Assembly (NCBI GenBank): GCA_963681505.1
Contig: OY811975.1
Location: 10,800,230-10,864,229, forward strand
Direction: 5' to 3'
Length of the DNA stretch: 64,000 bases
Source: Eunapius fragilis
Lineage: Eukaryota; Porifera; Demospongiae; Spongillida; Spongillidae
Shown: positions 45,475-57,583 of the stretch, piece by piece
Layout of the letters: every line of letters starts with the position of its first letter
Position numbering within the stretch: position 1 is the stretch's first letter
Translations under genes and position numbers: made by a program
The notes under the pieces: generated by a model
The model's input: the letters and a program-made list of their open reading frames with translations, nothing else
Told to the model about the DNA's origin: nothing
Databases searched by the model: none

Positions 45475-47048
45475 AGCATTTGCCAATGTTGAGTTTTCAG
45501 TCTTTTAAGGATGGTCTGCTGAAGCATGCTAACATAGTAGTGATGATGAAAGTGTAACGCTATTATTTGTTTAGTATATTTATTGTAGTAAGTTGCTGTA
45601 AATATTTGTGATCCTGAAATTGAAAGTTGGGTGTAATTAAATACCTGATGCAAGAGAATATGCTGATATAAATATATTTTTAAAACAACAACGCTTATTG
45701 AATCACATAATTTCACAGGCAGTAGTGATGGTGTGGATAGATGTTATCATGCAGGAAATATTAATGACATGACCACCCAAGATAGACATAGGAGGTGTGG
45801 TGCTTTAATGGATGCTGAGCTACTTTATAGGCTCCCTCCACAACTTTTCTCTCCTCCCTCCCCTCCCCCTCTACTCTCTACTCTCACCTTTCTCCCCTCT
45901 CCTCCATCTCCCGTTGTCCTTATGGAAGGAATTGCAATAATTGTATCAATATTGCCCATAGTATAGAGATCATTTTCCCACTCTCATTCACTTACTCCCT
46001 CCTCACTTCCTTCTATCTTCCCCTATCTCTCTTCTCCTCCCTCTCCTCCCCTCTCCATCTCCTCTCTCCTTCTCTCTACATCCCCTTGCTCTGTAGTTCC
46101 CAATGATTATGACCAAGTATGTCAATGACCTTGAAGCTCCTGTCCCAGATGATGTACTGAAGGAGATAGAGGGATGACAGAAGACCACAGTGGTTATATT
46201 AGGTGGATGGTTTACTTTCTCCACATGTACCCTGTCATACTTCCCACCACCTCAGTGGATGCTCATTTTCAGGAGATCACCCTGCATCCAAATTTGAAAG
46301 CAATCTTCTTCACAAAGATATAATTATTTGTAAGTTGCATTGTTGTATCACTAACTTGGAGAGGTAATTTTGCATTTTAATTTAAATTTTGTGATAATGC
46401 TTCATATTTGCTAATTGATATATATATTGATGTTTTGCACCAATTATAATGGGGACATGATTATCTGGGTCTTGTGATGATAGGAACCATTCATCTGGAT
46501 ACTCAATAACTGAAAAAAGCAAAGTGTGTGGAGTCATGTTTCTGAGATGCCGTTAACCCACCTAGTAAGACTGAACAAACTTCACATGATATCCACATCC
46601 CTGTGGACCTTCCACTGTGCTACAAGTTGGATATACGATAGTGTATACTCTGCGTATATGCTAAATATACATATGAATATACACATGCTATACGCAAAGA
46701 ATACGCATTGGTATATTTTGCGGATAGAACCAGAATCTCATGTCGTATATTTTGCGTATACTCGATACTATCACGTGCGCTTAATATGGGTTTGTTAACA
46801 TATGTCTCCGTGCACCATGTCCGCTTCCGTACTCAGCACATATTTGGAAACATCTCCGAATCTGTTCACTGTATACTAGCTTGTTTCTATTTGTGTACTC
46901 ATGATCAAATTTATAATAAAATTATCAATACAATCGATAAAAGAAAACATAAAATGCGTTATAACGTTCAAGCTTTCTCTCGAATCATCCAGGGTTGTGC
47001 AGTTGGTGGACTGGATGCGTCTAAGAGCGGTCCTTCAACTCTCTGCTT
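45475..47048. other. 3' flank of paralogue A and unrecognised sequence
   Basis: 45475-45720 is similar to 63129-63300, the 3' flank of copy B (aaggatggtctgctgaag in both), so the duplication extends past the stop codon. C/T-rich runs at 45845-45915 and 46010-46090 flank a short open stretch at 46097-46177 (acceptor-like tgtag, then TKYVNDLEAPVPDDVLKEIE and a stop). That stretch may be a decayed terminal exon. 46620-46770 contains several gcgtata motifs. Confidence 0.5.
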
Positions 47049-47807
47049 CTATGGATGGAGCCTCGAGTTGCTGGTTCCTTTTATTCGTTCATCCAAGTCA
47101 TCAATCAAGTCATTTAGAGTGTCAGAACGTCACAACGGACGGCGACGTTGTAGAGTTTGAGCGTTCTGGTCGTCGCTCTCCTCTTCTGACATCATTGTAG
47201 GCTTGATGTCCCCCATAACTGCTTCTCTTCTTCTATCAGCATTTGGCACCCTTTCTCCCACAACTACGCCACAATAGCCTTTCTTCTGTCTGCATAACAA
47301 ACCTTTTTACCAAATGCTACAGCAGGAAAAGAGCATAACAAGACATAGGTAGGACGTACGCTGTTGAGCTTAATAGCCTTCAATTACCCTGAGTTCGCTT
47401 GTACCACCTAGTAAAAGGAGGATATGGTGGTAGGGTGAATAAATATGATTATGAAGGCTCTACCTTTAACTGTAGCGACAATAGCGTGAAGGTCTTCATC
47501 GAACTCTGCCGCGATACATGGTCGTGATTGCGTTAGAAAATAGCGCACAATCGCTTACCTTTCATCAAGCCGAACTGAAGTGCTGATCTTCCTTCTGACT
47601 GCTAGAATTCTGAAATATGCCTTACCTATATTTCAGTGGGGCTTCCACCATATCCTTGCGATGCAATGTAGCTTCATCGATGTGTCTTAGTATATCAGCG
47701 ACGACTTGCTATTCCATGGCCAGTGAACTTACCTGAAATCCAAGTCCGCGGACGCTGCGCTGTCCTGGCAATTTGCCGGGTGAGGCATCGTCAAAATGTC
47801 TTGGCAT
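47049..47807 (-). CDS. Six-exon conserved protein of unknown function with one in-frame TGA
   Basis: Minus-strand exons: 47807-47733 (ATG, 25 codons), 47708-47649, 47601-47559, 47505-47464, 47407-47388 and 47285-47049. Phases agree at every junction and the sum is 477 nt (159 codons). Introns are 24-102 nt, the first being the shortest, so that junction is the weakest. A noncoding 5' exon at about 47940-47859 is likely. The protein reads MPRHFDDASPGKLPGQRSV at the start, then VVADILRHIDEATL, GRSALQFGLMKEF, DLHAIVATVK, GYCGVVVGERVPNADRRREA and GDIKPTMMSEEESDD, and ends RSDTLNDLIDDLDERIKG. I recall the last blocks from uncharacterised sponge/cnidarian proteins. A TGA at 47132-47130 sits where the conserved pattern suggests Trp, so the copy may be a fresh pseudogene or end there at 131 residues. 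Exon 5 (20 nt) and one GTGGAA donor are also weak points. Confidence 0.55.
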
Positions 47808-47950
47808 AAACAAAATGGTTTACGAACTATGAACATCTCTATATACTTTTGGACTAACCTGACGTCCGTCATCCAGTTCTTTCTGGTGTGCTGGCAGCTG
47901 CCTGATATCCCTGCGACCTCGATCGCCCACTCCGCCGCGCCGCGTGGTAG

Positions 47951-47962
47951 TTTGGCGCCAAA
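47951..47962. promoter_or_regulatory. Perfect E2F palindrome upstream of the minus-strand gene
   Basis: tttggcgccaaa matches the palindromic E2F consensus (TTTSSCGC on both strands). It lies just upstream of the likely 5' noncoding exon of the gene at 47807-47049, in a GC-rich patch (ccgccgcgccgcg). This suggests a cell-cycle-linked promoter, by inference only. Confidence 0.5.
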
Positions 47963-49245
47963 TTACTAGTACACTTGTAATTAATTTAATAAGTTTATAA
48001 ACGTAGTCTACATGTATGACAAATGTCGTTTCAAACTTTCAATTCACTATCTATGGTATTACGTATGTGTGGGGCTTGTGAAGTGCACTAATATTCACGG
48101 TAATCCACTTCTGAAGAAACGCGTAGCTGGGTTTGCTAGACTATTTTGTAGTATGAGATTAGCATGCATCGTGCTATTTGTGTTCTGATTGGTAAGACGC
48201 TCGGTAGCCGGTTGAAGGGTATTCCAGTGTCACGTAACCACAATGAGCAGCTCAGCTTTCCCATGATGATATATGTATATAATCTATGGCACAAGGTGGG
48301 GGGCGTGGCATTATAACAAATACAGCCGTCTATATAAGTTCGATCAGATGCATAGCTCCTCAAAATGCTTTCTATGCACCGTCACATGGTCTAGAGCCAC
48401 AAGTGTATGTTGTATGCATCTATACTTGTACATGATCAGCCGCTAATAGGTGTTAATCATGCACTGAACAAAACATTAATGTGCATGCATTGCATATTAT
48501 TACTATTAATATTGTTATTTTATGTTTATGAGTCTTACAACTGCATCATATAGGATGCAAACCTTGAGGTGTTGTTCTAACTGTGCCGGCATTAATTCAT
48601 AATTCGATACATGCGAAATGAATGCACGCGCGTTCTTAATTTTTATACATGATTCAATCCGATATGTGCTATGTGAGAGAGCTGTGATAATCATGACCCA
48701 AGTAGAAAGTCATTCAGAACTGCTGCTTCTATGTTTATGCATACTTATCACATGGTATACGCATTGAAACATGCTTTGTTGGGATATTAAACAGGCATTC
48801 AGGTGTTAATCCTGGGTACCCGATCGCGAGCCCCTTTTCCTTTTGCATGTGATGATCATGACCCATGTAGAAAGCCATTCTGAACTGTTTCCCCTATGTT
48901 TACACATACCTATTACATGGTATAGCCATTGAAACATGATTGGTTGGGATGTTAATATTTATAATTGATGTTCCATTAACTCTCATTTTGGTCTTTCTCG
49001 GGGACTGTAGGTTTATACTGAGGTGTTCACATCTTTATATTAGGCTGTTCTAAGTGTTGAAGGTCGTAACAATCTCATTGTAATGTCCATGAACCATGTG
49101 ATGGTAATGACCACGATACTAAAGTTACACATGTGTTAATCAATATGTACATATATACACGCATGTGCTGATGTACAATGATGATGGTCTGGTGTCAATA
49201 GTGGTGTGATGTCAAAGCTTCCTTGCCCTTTAAAGTAGCCAGCCA
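47963..49245. other. No gene recognised; 168-bp-spaced direct duplication
   Basis: 48681-48790 and 48849-48956 are diverged direct copies (atcatgacccaagtagaaag / atcatgacccatgtagaaag, with cacatggtatacgcattgaa / tacatggtatagccattgaa). I see no exons otherwise. Confidence 0.6.
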
Positions 49246-49247
49246 TG

Positions 49248-50680
49248 ATGTCCTGAATTGAGACAGAATTTAGGGCTCAATTCCACATTTGAACAGAAAC
49301 ACTATGACTCACGTGGCGGTAACGCCCACTTCCGGTCACAGGCTCATCTTGGGGATGGGTCACTCTCTTCACCCTGCAATGTGGACTGTCGTGGTGACAT
49401 GCTGCTCTGAATTGTGACAGAATTTAGAGCTCAATTTCACATTTTAACAGAGACACTATGACTCACGTGGCGGTAACGCCCACTTCCGGTCACAGGCTCA
49501 TCTTGGGGATGGGTCACTCTCTTCACCCTGCAATGTGGACTGTCGTGGTGACATGCTGCTCTGAATTGTGACAGAATTTAGAGCTCAATTTCACATTTTA
49601 ACAGAGACACTATGACTCACGTGGCGGTAACGCCCACTTCCGGTCACAGGCTCATCTTGGGGGTGGGTCACTCTCTGCACCCTGCAATGTGGACTGTCGT
49701 GGTGACATGCTCCTCTGAATTGTGACAGAATTTAGAGCTCAATTTCACATTTTAACAGAGACACTATGACTCACGTGGCCGTAACGCCCACTTCCGGTCA
49801 CAGGCTCATCTTGGGGATGGGTCACTCTCTTCACCCTGCAATGTGGACTGTCGTGGTGACATGCTGCTCTGAATTGTGACAGAATTTAGAGCTCAATTTC
49901 ACATTTTAACAGAGACACTATGACTCACGTGGCGGTAACGCCCACTTCCGGTCACAGGCTCATCTTGGGGATGGGTCACTCTCTTCACCCTGCAATGTGG
50001 ACTGTCGTGGTGACATGCTGCTCTGAATTGTGACAGAATTTAGAGCTCAATTTCACATTTTAACAGAGACACTATGACTCACGTGGCGGTAACGCCCACT
50101 TCCGGTCACAGGCTCATCTTGGGGGTGGGTCACTCTCTGCACCCTGCAATGTGGACTGTCGTGGTGAGATGCTGCTCTGAATTGTGACAGAATTTAGAGC
50201 TCAATTTCACATTTTAACAGATACACTATGACTCACGTGGCGGTAACGCCCACTTCCGGTCACAGGCTCATCTTGGGGGTGGGTCACTCTCTACACCCTG
50301 CAATGTGGACTGTCGTGGTGACATGCTGCTCTGAATTGTGACAGAATTTAGAGCTCAATTTCACATTTTAACAGAGACACTATGACTCACGTGGCGGTAA
50401 CGCCCACTTCCGGTCACAGGCTCATCTTGGGGGTGGGTCACTCTCTGCACCCTGCAATGTGGACTGTCGTGGTGAGATGCTGCTCTGAATTGTGACAGAA
50501 TTTAGAGCTCAATTTCACATTTTAACAGAGACACTATGACTCACGTGGCGGTAACGCCCACTTCCGGTCACAGGCTCATCATGGGGGTGGGTCACTCTCT
50601 TCACCCTGCAATGTGGACTGTCGTGGTGACATGCTGCTCTGAATTGTGACAGAATTTAGAGCTCAATTTCACATTTTGAA
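49248..50680. repeat. 154-bp satellite, ~9.4 units, partial AAB higher-order pattern
   Basis: The unit contains atgactcacgtggcggtaac, gcccacttccggtcacaggc and caatgtggactgtcgtggtg. Marker gtggtgacat/gagat positions (49391, 49545, 49699, 49853, 50007...) give a period of exactly 154 bp. The first unit is the most diverged. Two variants (ggggatgggt...cttcacc and gggggtgggt...ctgcacc) occur in the order A A B A A B B B and then a mixed unit. Confidence 0.95.
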
Positions 50681-50689
50681 TGTGAACGT

Positions 50690-51500
50690 GAAGCAAACCA
50701 CTCATGCCCATCATTCACTTGACCCCTACCATTGTGGTGGGAGCTTAAACAGCAAACCTTGCATCACATACACTTGAATGTGCAGACATGAAAGTTTGTC
50801 ATTAGAAGCAAACCACTCACCTGAGATAGCTATACCCATCAGTGTCACCATCAGACAGTCACATCCCCCCCCCCCCCCCAGCGGACCCCAAAAAGGGGGG
50901 CGCCAAAACGGCAACAGGGCACAAAATAACCTACCAGCGCAATTTCAGACCTCTCTGACTGGTGGGGGCACCATACAAGAGTTGTACCCACCCACCCACC
51001 CCCCCACCCCCGGATAATTAATGCCCAGACCTCCACTGGGGTTCAGAAGTGGTGGTGGTCAGGTAAAACCATAGCACAAGTTGTTCCCAATGTGCAACTG
51101 TGTGAGGTGGTGGAAACTACTTGGTTGGCCTCATCAGTACAAAGTGTGGGCTGCATAACTGTGTGAATGTGTGCGTGTGTGTGTGTGTGTATGGTGTGTG
51201 TGCATGTGTGTGTGTGGTGTACATGTATGTGTGTGTGTGTGTGGTGTACATGTGTGTGTGTGTGTGTGTGTGTGTGGTATGGAATCCCAGGGAGTCAGTA
51301 CTCAGGCCATGCAGCATTGATTTCTGCGAAACCAGTACATATATGTGTGGGAGGATGTAGTAGTTTATCCAATCAAGCTGAGAGATAATACATATAACAT
51401 CTGGTTCAATGAACTACATCATAACTGGTTACATGTCTACGTACTAGAATCCTTTACAATACTATATCTGCAAGTCATCTATATAGAACTGAAGGTGACC
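50690..51500. other. Repeat flank, C-runs and (TG)n; no gene
   Basis: Contains a C-run at 50866-50879, C-rich cacccacccccccacc near 50990, and TG-rich 51166-51275. No exon is supported. Confidence 0.6.
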
Positions 51501-51670
51501 TAAGGGGGCTTGTCCAAACTATGTTTGGAAAAATTAGCGTCATTGTGACGTTAACATATTAACCCCCCCCCCAGATCTTTCAACTTATGAAAAAATTTAT
51601 GAGGGTGATCGGGAGTGGGGGGACATGTCTTCATGGGTTTATATTCAAATTGTACAATGGTAGCCTTTTA

Positions 51671-51986
51671 CTATCTGTGAGTCCGTGATGCTTGCATGTA
51701 GCATGGGCCAATATGATCAGCAAGGCACAGTGCAGCATTACAATGGGCAATCATTACCGTGTTTCTAATCTCAGCAGCTGTCACTTGGTCATGTATGGGG
51801 TCTGATGCAGATCTAAAACTTAATTTAAACTGACCTTTTGCAAACAAAATTTTCTGTTTGTGAATATTCCCTTCAGCGTGTCTTTGCATATCAAGTGCAC
51901 CTTGATGTTTAATGGATTCATCCTTTTGGCAAACTGTGCAAAAATAAAGGCTGTCAGAATGGCTCGAGGGCTTTACAAATCGTACT
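51671..51986 (-). pseudogene. Zinc-finger (TTF/BED-like) ORF cut by the Gypsy insertion
   Basis: The minus-strand frame downstream of the Gypsy 3' LTR encodes FVKPSSHSDSLYFCTVCQKD, followed by a spacer and GALDMQRHAEGNIHKQK: a CX2C...HX5H single-finger pattern. It continues to AAEIRNTVMIAHCNAALCLADH and stops at 51671. The arrangement (a Cys2/His2-like finger with MQRHAEGNIHKQ, then an 'A...ADH.GP' block) is typical of TTF-type / hAT-associated proteins of fish and invertebrates. Only about 100 codons survive. The 5' part lies across the insertion near 58250-58365 and is frameshifted or spliced. Confidence 0.65.
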
Positions 51987-52114
51987 TGTAAGGAAACGAA
52001 GCCGCGAACCAACGACCCACCGTACACAATATCTAGAACACGCCACAAGATTCCAATTAAAGCACCACGCATGCGCTAGTCAATCAATACCAAAATTACA
52101 CTATTGTTCTAACA
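51987..52114 (-). repeat. Gypsy 3' LTR (128 bp, uninterrupted)
   Basis: Begins tgttagaacaatag on the minus strand and ends cgtttccttaca. It preserves the empty site for the foldback element that sits in the 5' LTR. Confidence 0.95.
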
Positions 52115-52116
52115 TT

Positions 52117-52138
52117 TGTTCCCCCTTTTTTTTTTTTC
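52117..52138 (-). other. Gypsy polypurine tract
   Basis: On the minus strand, twelve A, five G and then aac lie 2 nt before the 3' LTR, directly after the pol stop codon region. This is the expected position for plus-strand DNA priming. Confidence 0.85.
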
Positions 52139-52140
52139 AG

Positions 52141-54732
52141 TTATTTTGCCCTAGGATCCTGCAGATATTTGTCATATGGACGCGCAGGTGGTCTGCGATT
52201 CCTTCTTGGTCTCGAGGACACCAGACCCCCAACAGAGGTATCGCCATTTCCTGTTTTATCCTGAGCCACATTTGTTTCTGATCCACCCACAGTTTCATTT
52301 ACCTCTTGACCAACTGAACCTTGCTGAGGCAAAGACACCACCGACTGCAACTCAGGTTCATTCTCCTCTGAAGGGACCATCACTGGGGATGGAGAATCTG
52401 GGTTGTTTACTATGTCTCTTTGTGGGTGTGTATCACTGCAATCACTGTGGTTGAAGTGTGTATACTGCATTAAAGTGTCACGCTCCTCTATCACTGGCTC
52501 ATCTGCTGGCTCATCTGGCTGCTCCTTATGTCGTACACGCAATTGGTCTGCATGTTTCCTTCGAACGACCCCGTTAATATCCACCAGATATGAGTAATCT
52601 GAATATTGCTTCTTGATAATGCCAGCTACGTAGCCCTGTTGAGATGGTTTCTGAACCCATACCGCCTCATCCTGGAAAAACCAACGTGGTTGTGCTTTGT
52701 TATCATGATACAGTTTTTGCATTACTGATGACTTGTCTGAAGAACTATTTGCATCAGGCTCCAGCTTGGATCTTAACCGATGCCCCATTAGCAACTCGGC
52801 TGGAGAGCGTCCTGTGGATTTGTGTGGTGTGTTACGATAAGACAGCAAGAATCTTTGTAAACGTAAGTCTAGATCAGCAGAGCTGTTCTTTCCAGCCCTG
52901 AGTCGTTCTTTGAAAGTTCTTACCATTCTTTCAGCTAGGCCATTAGTCTTAGGATGGTATGGAGTAGATTTGATGTGTGTGATATAGTTTTGGTTACAAA
53001 AATCTTGAAATTCCTGAGACACAAACTGAGGGCCATTGTCAGACACAATAACTTTTGGAATGCCCAGTTGGCAAAATATCTCCCTCAGTAGCTTGATTGT
53101 AGTTATAGCTGTCATAGATGTACTGCGTTTAATCTCAACCCATTTAGAATATGAATCCACAACAACCAACCAATACATGCCCTCAAACGGCCCAGCGTAA
53201 TCAATATGAATCCGAGCCCAAGGTTCAGAGGGTGAATTCCAGGAATAGAAGAGTGTTTCTGGTGCCCGCGGTCTGTTTTCTTGACAAGAGTAACATCCTT
53301 TCAAAAATACCTCGATTTCCGAGTCAATACGGGGCCACCACACATAAAACCGTGCCAATGCTCTCATGGCCCAAACTCCTGGATGTCCCTCATGCAGGAG
53401 TGTTAGGACCTGTTTACGCAGTGAATAGGGGACTACAATTCTTCCACTCCAAAGAAGAATACCATTTTCAAATGACAGTGATTCCCTCTTCTCCCAAAAT
53501 GTGGTAAACTCAGGTGAGATCTTTGATCTGTCCACTGGCCATCCCCGATCCACATAAGCTATAACCCTCTTTAGAACCTCATCCCTTTGAGACTCTCTTT
53601 GCAAGTCCTTCCTGGTCAATGATAGGTCTCCCAAACGCACATTCAACAACACATCAGACTCTCCTACCCTTTCAGCAGCAGATGCATTGGTGGAACTCAA
53701 GGGTAGCCTAGACAAAAAGTCAGCAACAACATTTTCCTTCCCTTGCACCACCTTCAGTTCATAATCATAAGCACTCAGTGTCAGTGCCCAACGCTGCAAT
53801 CGATTTGCCACCATTCTTGGAATTTCCCTGTGTGCCCCAAGAATCCGCTCCAATGGTTTGTGATCAGTTTGTAAAGTAAAGTGACGACCATATACATACT
53901 GATGAAACTTAATGATTCCGAACACAATAGCCAAGGCTTCCTTGTCTATGGCTGCATACTGCTGCTTCCTCTTGCTCAGCCTCCTAGAAGCATAGGCTAC
54001 AGGTTTTTCTGTACCATCAGGGAACTTGTGTGACAAAACAGCACCAACCCCCAAATCACTTGCGTCAGTTGTGACAATCACTGGTAACTCCAAACTATAA
54101 TGTATCAGGGTGTCTTTTGATGTCAATAGGTGCTTTAATTTTGTGAACAACCGATCATGTGTCGCCTTCCATGCCCACTTAGTTTCCACTTTAACCAAGT
54201 CGTGTAATGGAGCACACATAGCCTGTAAATGAGGAATGAACCGGGAATAATAATTCACTGACCCCAAAAAGGACCGGAGCTCCTTTTTGTTGCTAGGAGT
54301 AGGCATGCATTTTATAGCCTGAAGATGCTCCTCTGTTGGATGAATCCCCTGTTCATCAATACGATGACCCAGATAACTAATTTCTTTTTGAAAGAACGCA
54401 CATTTTGACTTTCTGATTCGTATGTTTGATAGCCTTAATCTGTGGAAAATATCACGCAAGATCTTGAAATGTTCTTCCTTTGATTTTCCGCCCACAAGAA
54501 TATCATCAATGAAAATAGCTGTATAAGGTATTCCTTCCAGGATTTTTTCCATAGTCTTTTGAAAATATGCTGGAGCAAAATTAACTCCAAAAGGTAACCT
54601 CTTGTACTGAAAATACCCAATGTGCGTTGCAATAACAAAATACTTCATATCGAGAAATGAGCGGTCAACGGGAAACCTGAAAGTCTGGATTTCGGTCATT
54701 TGTAATTGTCTGCTGTTGCTAATGTTTACCAA
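52141..54732 (-). pseudogene. Gypsy pol, 3' part: RT (from fingers/palm), RNase H, integrase
   Basis: The minus-strand frame of about 863 codons ends with TAA at 52143-52141. It begins, after unrelated residues, at the RT segment with KYFVIATHIGYFQYKRLPFG and contains FIDDILVGG (the YXDD box), RNase H (TTDASDLGVGAVLSH, DKEALAIVFGIIKF, TDHKPL), and the H2C2 module (HEGHPGVWAMRALARFYVWW...CYSCQEN). An integrase DDE core (HIDYAGPF, VSDNGPQF, PKTNGLAERMVRTFKE) and a disordered, charged C-terminus follow. RT motif A, with the first catalytic Asp, is missing at the break with the upstream ORF. Domain order defines a Gypsy-class element. Confidence 0.95.
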
Positions 54733-55896
54733 GGTTTAAATATGATTTTTGTTTGATTGTTCCGTTTTTTACTTTTGTGTAATATTCAAGAATTGTTCTA
54801 TTGATTTTGTACGGAAAATTATAATACTTGATAATAACTAACCAGCCCGAGGTGATACAACACTTGCGCCAACGGATCTATCTCAATCAGTATCACAGTT
54901 CATCAAATCAGTAAAAAAATGTATCCCTTTATATTGAACTTTTCGCTTCCAAAAAGGAAAATAGTGCTTCCCATAGACAAGTATGCAATGTGCTGTTTTT
55001 TTGACCTCATTACAATATTCCACAAAGAATAATTATTGACACATAAAGATATTTCTAGTTGCGCCATTGGATTACTACTCTTCATACATTCTAGTATTTT
55101 ATGACAGCTGAATATAATTTATTTCTCTTAATATGTTCCTTCCTAACAATTTAAAAGTGAACAAGGTCCTCTTTTGGCCATAATAGAATTCACTGCTGAA
55201 AAAAAATGGCGCTTACCAGCTGATGTAATCCATGGGCATCGTAATACAAATTAATAACTTGTAGTTATTTTTATCGTGCCCTGTATACATATGGCTGGAC
55301 AAAAGGGTCCATAATTAGACAATACCGTAAGCCATTGCGGCTAGATGCGCCATGGCCTCGATTGATGTGGTGTTTTTTGAGAGAGCTGCATCTTGTTCAT
55401 TTAACATCAAATACCAGTTGATCCCTCCCATTTAACTGGTGTATTGTCGTAGTAGAGACTATATGCGCACTCTTCATATCGCAACCCTTAATAACGCGTA
55501 GCCAATTTATATACGGATATCGTACCAAGCACAGACAAATTCTCAAGACGGTTCAGCATGGCCGGCGGAGCGCAGCAGGCAACCCAGGCAATTGCCTGGG
55601 TAGATTTTTGGGCTTAAAAAGTAAATTAAATAAGCACGGCTCGTTCCAAGTCTTCGGCTGTGTCGCGATCGGCTCTGTACGGTAGGCTCAGCATCGTCCT
55701 GGAGAGAGCCAAATAATGTAAGGGCCATGGCCATGTTAGCTAGCTATCTTCCAGTTTATTGACTCCTAGTGTCTCAAATAAGGTTTATCTTTTAATCGTA
55801 AATAAATAAATAAATATACGGCTATACGTACTATAAAATAAACAACCTAGTTTCATGACACATACTTAAAAAGCTTCCTCCTCTTGCCTGATTACT
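54733..55896. other. Sequence interrupting Gypsy pol, unrecognised
   Basis: About 1.16 kb of AT-rich, non-coding sequence replaces roughly the RT motif-A region. I find no LTR, inverted tips or exon. An excisable-intron reading is unlikely: although ct|gtaaag follows the upstream ORF, the coding blocks on either side do not join into a complete RT. It is more likely an insertion with a deletion. Confidence 0.55.
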
Positions 55897-57564
55897 TTAC
55901 AGATGGAAGTAGATTTTAGACATAAGATCCTCAAATCTAGGCAGTGGGTGAGGGTCAACATATATGCATGGATTTAGTGTAGCCTTGAAGTCACCACAAA
56001 TCCTAATGGCGCCAGAAGCTTTTCTCACACACACAATTGGCGAGGCCCATTCCACAGGGTGGCTTTGAGTATCCACTGGTTCAATAACACTCTTGTCCAC
56101 TAACCGTCTTAGCTCAATTTCCACAGACTCCTTCATTGCAAATGGTAATGGCCGGGCTGAGTAAACCTTGGGAGTAATGTTGCTTTTTAAATGTACCACC
56201 GCTTTATGTCCTTTTATTACACCTAGGTCATCACCGAATAGCTCTTGATATTTACTAATCAAAGCTTCCAATTCAATCTCAGATTGCTTTTGTGGCTCAC
56301 CCAGCTGATTTACACTGTCCAGTCTCACCACGGATGGTAATTCCAACCCAAAACTAAGGCACCAATCCAATCCAAAAAGCGGAAAGTCATGTTTCCTAAC
56401 AACCACTACAGCCAGGTGTTGCACCTTCTCTTTCAGTTTCACTGCTACTACTGCCTCACCACATGTGTCCACCGTCACATTGGTGTAAGCAACCAATGAA
56501 CTTGTAGGTTTAAGGGGTGGAGACCCAATCTTAATCCACATGCGTTTACTAATAATGGATCTTGATGCACCCGGATCATAAAGCATGGTTATAGGTCTTC
56601 CGTTTAACTGAACTTCCACTTTGGCCGAAACTGACTTGATAGCCATTATGGTATTCAAGACCCCTGATTCCTCTTCACCACTGGAAGGTGTCCCTTCCCT
56701 GGTTTCTGTTTCAACTGAATTTACCTGTTTTCCTTTCCCCTTTTTCACAATAGCCTTTCCAGACTTTATGCAAACTCGAGCAAAATGTCCTTCCAGTCCA
56801 CATGTGTGACAGCTTGAGCTTGCCGCTGGGCATGACTCACCTTTCATGTGTCTGGGAAACCCACACTTCAAACAATCAACCCCTACATGTAAATTTCTCG
56901 TTTGCTCAAATCTCTGTTTACCTGTACCCCTTTTATTTGGTTTGGCCTTAACCCTGCAGGTGGTTGTCTCCTGTTTAAGCTCACTTTTTGTCATAGCACG
57001 TATTTGTTGCTGTTGGGTAAAAGCCTGCTCCACTATTAATGCTGACTGCTCAACCTGTTGAAGTGTAGCGTCATTCGTTGGATGTAGTCTAAAAATTTCC
57101 TGTTGCCATGAATCATTGCTTATGCCAATCACCAACTGATCTCTTAACCTTTCATCTAAGGATTGGCCAAAAGCACATTTCCCAGCAATTGCACGTAATG
57201 AAATCAAAAACTGTGTTACAGTTTCCTCCTCTTTCCGGTGACGTAGCGTGAATTTCACCCTTTCTGCAATCACACAAGTGTCCTTCTTGAAATGAGTTTG
57301 CAGGGTGCGTTTTAAAACGACATACGTCTTCGTGTTGACAGCATCCGGTCTAAAATGGTCGACCAATACCTTAAAAGCATCGGGTCCAATTCGGGATAAC
57401 AGAAGGCTCCTACGGGCATCAGCCGTGGCATCGCCTTGAAGCAAATTTTGAAGGTCCAATTCGGTCTCAAAACGTTGAATGTAATAATCAAATTCTTCCA
57501 CCGCTACATCAAAACGCTCAAACCTGAAACGTTGCACTGCTTGTCGTATGGCGTTTGCATCCAT
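55897..57564 (-). pseudogene. Gypsy gag, protease and start of RT
   Basis: I start at the ATG at 57564-57562 (MDANAIRQAVQRFRFERFDV), just after the primer site, although the frame is open further into the LTR. A gag capsid-like region covers residues 1-200, followed by two Cys-rich knuckles (CLKCGFPRHMKGESC and CHTCGLEGHFARVC; the second is a CX2CX4HX4C). A retroviral-type protease has LYDPGASRSI (DPGA where D-S/T-G-A is usual). RT opens with GAIRICGDFKATLNPCIYVD and PLPRFEDLMSKI, then terminates at 55897 by the interruption. Together with 52141-54732 this gives the complete Gypsy domain order minus RT motif A. Confidence 0.95.
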
Positions 57565-57583
57565 GACCCTCGTCGCCAATAAA

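Noticed and set aside
47130..47132. Selenocysteine reading of the in-frame TGA
   Set aside because: The family pattern suggests Trp there and no SECIS-like structure could be recognised; nonsense mutation or natural end is simpler.
49300..50650. Regular 154-bp array considered as a CRISPR-like structure
   Set aside because: Whole units are repeated without unique spacers, and the genome is eukaryotic.
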